DNA from: an uncultured Clostridia bacterium
Lineage (GTDB): Bacteria; Bacillota; Clostridia; Christensenellales; DTU072
Assembly (NCBI GenBank): GCA_934296355.1
Contig: CAKRAY010000015.1
Location: 1 to 19,761, forward strand
Reading direction: 5' to 3'
DNA length: 19,761 bases
Position 1 is the first letter of the stretch. Each line of letters begins with the position of its first letter. This document shows positions 16,411-19,761 of the stretch, one piece after another. The translations under genes were made by a program, and so were the position numbers. The notes below the pieces were generated by a model that made no database searches, was not told where the DNA came from, and saw only the letters and a list, made by a program, of their open reading frames with translations.

Positions 16411-16418
16411 TACTCATT

Positions 16419-17789
16419 TTGAAACACGTTGACATTAAAATTGTGAGAGAAGACAAGAGTTATATCGGCAAGGAAGTTACCGTATGCGGTTGGGTAAGAA
16501 CGGCGAGAGATTCCAAGAATATGTCGTTTGTCGAACTCAACGACGGCACTTCGTTAAAGCATCTGCAAATCGTTATCGACAAGCAAGCGGTAACGGTTAA
16601 TCCCGAGTGTTTGAAACTCGGCGCGGGTTTGAAAGTAGAGGGAATCGTCGTAGAGGATCGTAACGGCGGCGCGGAAGTAAACGCAAAAGAAATTGTTTTA
16701 CTCGGCAAATGCCCCGCTGATTATCCTTTGCAAAAGAAGCGTCACTCTCTCGAATATCTTAGAACCATTCCTCATTTGAGATTGAGAACCAATACGTTTA
16801 ACGCCGTTTTCAGAGTGAGAAGCATACTTGCAGCGGCGTTGCACGAGTTTTTCCAAAAGAGAGGCTTTTTCTACGTGAACACCCCGCTTATTACAGGAAG
16901 CGACTGCGAAGGCGCGGGAGAAGTTTTCCAGGTTACCACCAACGGTTTTGCGCCCGAATACAAGACCGCGGAAGAGTATTACGCCAACGACTTCTTCGGC
17001 AAAAAAGCGACTTTGTCCGTTTCCGGACAGTTAGAGGGCGAAGTTTGCGCCATGGCGTTCGGTAAGATTTATACTTTCGGACCGTCGTTCCGCGCCGAAA
17101 ACAGCAATACGCCCAGACACCTTGCGGAGTTCTGGCATATAGAGCCGGAAATTGCTTTCGCGGACCTTCACGACGTTCTGGAACTCGCGGAAGATATGTT
17201 CCGTTTCGTTATAGGAGAGGTTCTCTTAAAGTGCAAGGACGAACTCGAATTTTTCCAAGCGCATTTCGAAGCGGGACTTATAGAAAAACTGCAAAAAGCC
17301 ATAAGTCAGGATTTCGGCGTGCTCGATTACACCGAAGCCGTTAAAATTCTTCAAGAAAGCGGCGAAAAGTTCGATTATCCCGTAGAATGGGGATGCGATT
17401 TGCAAACCGAACACGAGAGATACCTCGTAGAAAAAGTTTTCAACAAGCCCGTATTCGTAATCAATTACCCGAAGGCTATAAAAGCGTTCTATATGAAGCA
17501 AAACCCCGACGGCAAAACGGTTGCGGCGAGCGATTTGCTCGTGCCGGGCGTAGGCGAAATAATCGGCGGTAGCGAAAGAGAAGCCGACATAGATAAACTT
17601 CTCGCGGCGATGAACGAACGCGGCATGAACCTCGACGAATACAAGAACTACATCGAGTTAAGAAAGTTCGGTTCCGTACCGCACGGCGGTTTCGGACTCG
17701 GGTTCGAAAGAATTATGATGTACGTTACCGGTATGTCCAACATAAGGGACGTCATACTTTATCCTCGTACGGTAGGCAACGTGGACTAA
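16419..17789 (+). CDS. asnS: Asparagine--tRNA ligase (AsnRS)
   Basis: Class II aminoacyl-tRNA synthetase that activates asparagine with ATP and charges tRNA-Asn in the cytoplasm. It has 456 residues, close to the usual bacterial length of about 460. Residues about 17-95 are the N-terminal OB-fold anticodon-binding domain (VTVCGWVRTARDSKNMSFVELNDGT). Motif 1 is around 142-158 (HEFFQKRGFFYVNTPLI), motif 2 is 224-247 (FRAENSNTPRHLAEFWHIEPE), where the AENS/HLAEFW form favours AsnRS over AspRS, and motif 3 is 423-432 (GGFGLGFERI), followed by the typical end NIRDVILYPRTVGN. Translation starts at TTG. It has its own promoter and is followed after 60 nt by asnA, so direct Asn-tRNA formation and asparagine synthesis are probably co-expressed. 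Identification is firm. Confidence 0.96.
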   Translation: MKHVDIKIVREDKSYIGKEVTVCGWVRTARDSKNMSFVELNDGTSLKHLQIVIDKQAVTVNPECLKLGAGLKVEGIVVEDRNGGAEVNAKEIVLLGKCPADYPLQKKRHSLEYLRTIPHLRLRTNTFNAVFRVRSILAAALHEFFQKRGFFYVNTPLITGSDCEGAGEVFQVTTNGFAPEYKTAEEYYANDFFGKKATLSVSGQLEGEVCAMAFGKIYTFGPSFRAENSNTPRHLAEFWHIEPEIAFADLHDVLELAEDMFRFVIGEVLLKCKDELEFFQAHFEAGLIEKLQKAISQDFGVLDYTEAVKILQESGEKFDYPVEWGCDLQTEHERYLVEKVFNKPVFVINYPKAIKAFYMKQNPDGKTVAASDLLVPGVGEIIGGSEREADIDKLLAAMNERGMNLDEYKNYIELRKFGSVPHGGFGLGFERIMMYVTGMSNIRDVILYPRTVGNVD

Positions 17790-17790
17790 A

Positions 17791-17804
17791 TCGATAATTA
17801 TCGA
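17791..17804. repeat. 14-bp perfect palindrome between asnS and asnA
   Basis: TCGATAATTATCGA begins 2 nt after the asnS stop and reads the same on both strands. As RNA it could form a 5-bp stem with an AATT loop; as DNA it could be a dimeric regulator site. By chance about one such palindrome is expected in a window this size, so its position in a 60-nt gap is the only argument for function. Confidence 0.35.
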
Positions 17805-17849
17805 CAACTCAAAATTACTAAAGATGAAACTAAAAACGGAGAAGAAAAA

Positions 17850-18860
17850 ATGTATAACTTGATATTTCCAGACGGTTACAAATCGTCGCTGACGCAAAAG
17901 CAAACTCAAAAGGCGATAAAACTTATCAAAGACACCGTGCAACTGAAACTCGCGGCGGCTTTGAACTTAGATAGAGTTACCGCGCCGCTTTTCGTAACGA
18001 AAAAAAGCGGTATAAACGACGACCTCAACGGCGTCGAGAGAAAAGTCGAGTTTGACATCAAGGAAATACCGGGCGTGGAAGCGGAAGTAGTGCAATCTCT
18101 CGCAAAATGGAAGAGAAGCGCGCTTTATAAATACGGTTACGAAGCGGGCGAAGGCATTTATACCGATATGAATGCGATAAGACGCGACGATAATGTAGAC
18201 AACCTTCACTCCGTGTTCGTCGACCAATGGGACTGGGAACGAGTTATTTCCGCGGAAGAGCGCAACGAAGATTTTTTGAAGAGCATCGTGGTGAAAATCG
18301 TCAACGCCATCGTGGACGCGCAAGAAGAAATCTCCGCGGCGTACCCGCAAGTGAAAACCGCGCTTAAAAGGGAAGTAAAATTCGTCACCACGCAAGAACT
18401 CGAAGACTTATATCCCGCGTTAACGCCGAGAGAGCGTGAAAACGCCGTTGTCAAAGAGTATAAAACGGTTTTTATAATGCAAATCGGCGACAAGTTGAAG
18501 AGTGGCGAAAGGCACGACGGACGCGCGCCGGACTACGACGACTGGTCGCTTAACGGCGACATTATGTTTTGGGACGACGTGCTTGGTTGCGCGTTGGAAG
18601 TATCTTCGATGGGAATACGGGTGGACGCCGAGAGTTTAAGGAGTCAACTTGTTAAAGCAAACGCTACGAACCGAAGCGAATTCGAATTTCATAGAAACGT
18701 GTTAAACGGCGTTTATCCGCTCACTATCGGCGGCGGCATAGGTCAAAGCAGACTTTGTATGCTGATTCTCGGTAAAGCGCATATCGGAGAAGTTCACGTT
18801 TCGGTTTGGCCGCAAGAAATGACGGACGAGTGCAAGGCGCGCGGCATAACCTTGTTGTAA
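17850..18860 (+). CDS. asnA: Aspartate--ammonia ligase (AsnA-type asparagine synthetase)
   Basis: Makes asparagine from aspartate, ammonia and ATP (AMP-forming, EC 6.3.1.1) in the cytoplasm. It has 336 residues, against about 330 for the E. coli enzyme. Family signatures are clear: APLFVTKKSGINDDLNGVER (residues 45-64), SLAKWKR (83-89), YTDMNAIRRDD (104-114), HSVFVDQWDWERV (120-132), EVSSMGIRVD (250-259) and IGGGIGQSRLCMLILGKAHI (293-312), which contains the conserved late Arg301. ATG 17850 has GGAG at 17838-17841. AsnA shares the class II synthetase catalytic fold, so it sits beside a structural relative, asnS, and supplies its substrate. The operon arrangement (60-nt gap, no terminator) suggests joint expression. 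Confidence 0.96.
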   Translation: MYNLIFPDGYKSSLTQKQTQKAIKLIKDTVQLKLAAALNLDRVTAPLFVTKKSGINDDLNGVERKVEFDIKEIPGVEAEVVQSLAKWKRSALYKYGYEAGEGIYTDMNAIRRDDNVDNLHSVFVDQWDWERVISAEERNEDFLKSIVVKIVNAIVDAQEEISAAYPQVKTALKREVKFVTTQELEDLYPALTPRERENAVVKEYKTVFIMQIGDKLKSGERHDGRAPDYDDWSLNGDIMFWDDVLGCALEVSSMGIRVDAESLRSQLVKANATNRSEFEFHRNVLNGVYPLTIGGGIGQSRLCMLILGKAHIGEVHVSVWPQEMTDECKARGITLL

Positions 18861-18930
18861 ACATCGTTTTTATAAAAGAACTTGCGCCGTTAATACTTAT
18901 TTAAGCATTGCGAAACATAATAATAATTAT

Positions 18931-18936
18931 GGAGGG
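18931..18936 (+). promoter_or_regulatory. Shine-Dalgarno deciding the GTG start of the last gene
   Basis: GGAGGG lies 4 nt before GTG 18941. An in-frame ATG at 18929-18931 overlaps this motif and has no Shine-Dalgarno of its own, so GTG is the better start; the ATG would only add four residues (MEGV). Confidence 0.6.
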
Positions 18937-18940
18937 CGTT

Positions 18941-19761
18941 GTGAAAACAAAAAAATCAATTAAATTTTCAATCCTCTTGTTATCTGTAATTCTATGTTTG
19001 ACAATGTCCTCCTGTCTTACTATTCCGGCTGTCATTATCGGCGGCATAGGCGGATTTTTAGACGCGCTCGACACCGGGAAGATTAGTAACAGACAGACGA
19101 ACTACAACGTAGGTAACGATTTGGCGGTTACTTTTTCCGAAGGGAAAATGTACGCGATATGGGACGCGAATCACGATTGCGCCTATTCCGTTTCCGTCGA
19201 ATTCGATAAATCAACCAAGAGTTACGACGAAACAAGCGAGGCGTATTCGAGTGGCAGTTTATGCCTTTCGGACATCGGCTACGACTACTCCCAAGATTTG
19301 ACGGTCACGCTTAAAGAATCCAAGAAAAATTACGTTTATCCCTCGGTTAAAGAAAAAAAGTACTCTTACAAAGGCTTGACCGAAGAACAATACGACAAGT
19401 ACGCTTCTCCCGTTAAGGCTGGTTTTTCGGAAATAGATTATTACGCGGCGACGAGAAAAGAGTTCTTCGACCTATGGAGTTATCTTATCGTATTCCGCGA
19501 GGACGCTAAAACCGTAGACGGGTGCTACGAGATGGAAAGCGACGTTTATATGGCGTACGACTATAAGTCGCTGTATCGTAACGTAGATTACTCCGACGCA
19601 TTCGCTTTCGAAGTTTACAGCGCTATCGACGCTTACGAAGATTCGGCGGCGTATAACTACTCGTTCGAAATGGGCGATAACGGCGTCGAGGGCACGGTTT
19701 ATATGAAGTTCTACTACCCCACTTCTCCGTCGTATATCTCCGATTCTTGGAAGGAGTACTC
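18941..19761 (+). CDS. Lipoprotein of unknown function, N-terminal part (cut by window end)
   Basis: A GTG-started frame stays open to the end of the window (273 codons). The N-terminus MKTKKSIKFSILLLSVILCL followed by TMSSC is a lipoprotein signal with lipidated Cys25. A short hydrophobic Gly/Ile stretch after the Cys (TIPAVIIGGIGGFL) is unusual for a mature lipoprotein and may insert in the membrane. The rest is rich in Tyr, Asp and Ser (DIGYDYSQDL, YMAYDYKSLYRNVDY, YYPTSPSYISD), consistent with a soluble extracellular beta-type domain, but I do not recognise it. The gene lies 80 nt after asnA with no clear terminator between. It may be read from the asnS promoter, although the functions look unrelated. 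The C-terminus is missing. Confidence 0.75.
   Translation, partial: MKTKKSIKFSILLLSVILCLTMSSCLTIPAVIIGGIGGFLDALDTGKISNRQTNYNVGNDLAVTFSEGKMYAIWDANHDCAYSVSVEFDKSTKSYDETSEAYSSGSLCLSDIGYDYSQDLTVTLKESKKNYVYPSVKEKKYSYKGLTEEQYDKYASPVKAGFSEIDYYAATRKEFFDLWSYLIVFREDAKTVDGCYEMESDVYMAYDYKSLYRNVDYSDAFAFEVYSAIDAYEDSAAYNYSFEMGDNGVEGTVYMKFYYPTSPSYISDSWKEY

Noticed and set aside
16202..16418. T-box riboswitch upstream of asnS
   Set aside because: No AGGGTGG-type T-box core or antiterminator is visible, and the promoter at 16359-16387 would leave it untranscribed.
18861..18940. Terminator between asnA and the last lipoprotein gene
   Set aside because: Only a weak mismatched stem around AATACTT/AAGCATT is visible, without a T-run.

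Overview
The window looks like chromosome from an uncultured Gram-positive gut-type bacterium, most likely a Clostridia-like member of the Bacillota. The basis is several N-terminal lipoboxes, very large secreted proteins built from Ig-like, MBG-like and InlB B-like modules, AsnA-type asparagine synthetase, sigma-A promoters with extended -10 elements, purine-rich Shine-Dalgarno sites (AGGAGG, GGAGGG) and T-tailed hairpin terminators. This placement is inference; there is no rRNA or taxonomic marker beyond asnS and asnA. All recognisable genes lie on the + strand.

Layout. 1-882: an AT-rich, almost gene-free left flank. It starts with the end of an unrecognised gene that may be frameshifted, then a long imperfect hairpin, then a promoter/terminator pair (425-686) that could bound a small RNA. 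883-6372: a 1829-residue lipoprotein whose N-terminal half is about twenty modules with the pattern H...C...CxxC, five of them nearly identical 144-bp tandem copies, followed by Ig-like domains. 6373-6705: hairpins and a short dispersed-type repeat (core CCCCTTGCGAYTGGTACCG). 6706-7125: a small membrane protein with its own strong promoter. 7345-15528: a 2727-residue surface protein (signal peptide, beta-solenoid/GLUG-like region, InlB B-like repeat, second solenoid, MBG-like repeats, helical stalk, C-terminal membrane anchor). It is followed 16 nt later by a 202-residue lipoprotein whose Shine-Dalgarno overlaps the giant gene's stop codon, then a terminator. 16419-18860: asnS (TTG start) and asnA, which together make asparagine from aspartate plus ammonia and charge it onto tRNA-Asn. 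18941-end: the N-terminal part of another lipoprotein, cut off by the window.

Two functional themes sit side by side: an envelope block (three lipoproteins, one anchored giant, one small membrane protein) and a housekeeping asparagine block. The strongest leads are the putative metal-binding repeat array with signs of recent homogenisation, the translationally coupled giant protein/lipoprotein pair, and the possible small RNA at 459-686. I did not find a recognised defence system, CRISPR array, tRNA, rRNA, insertion sequence or integrase.
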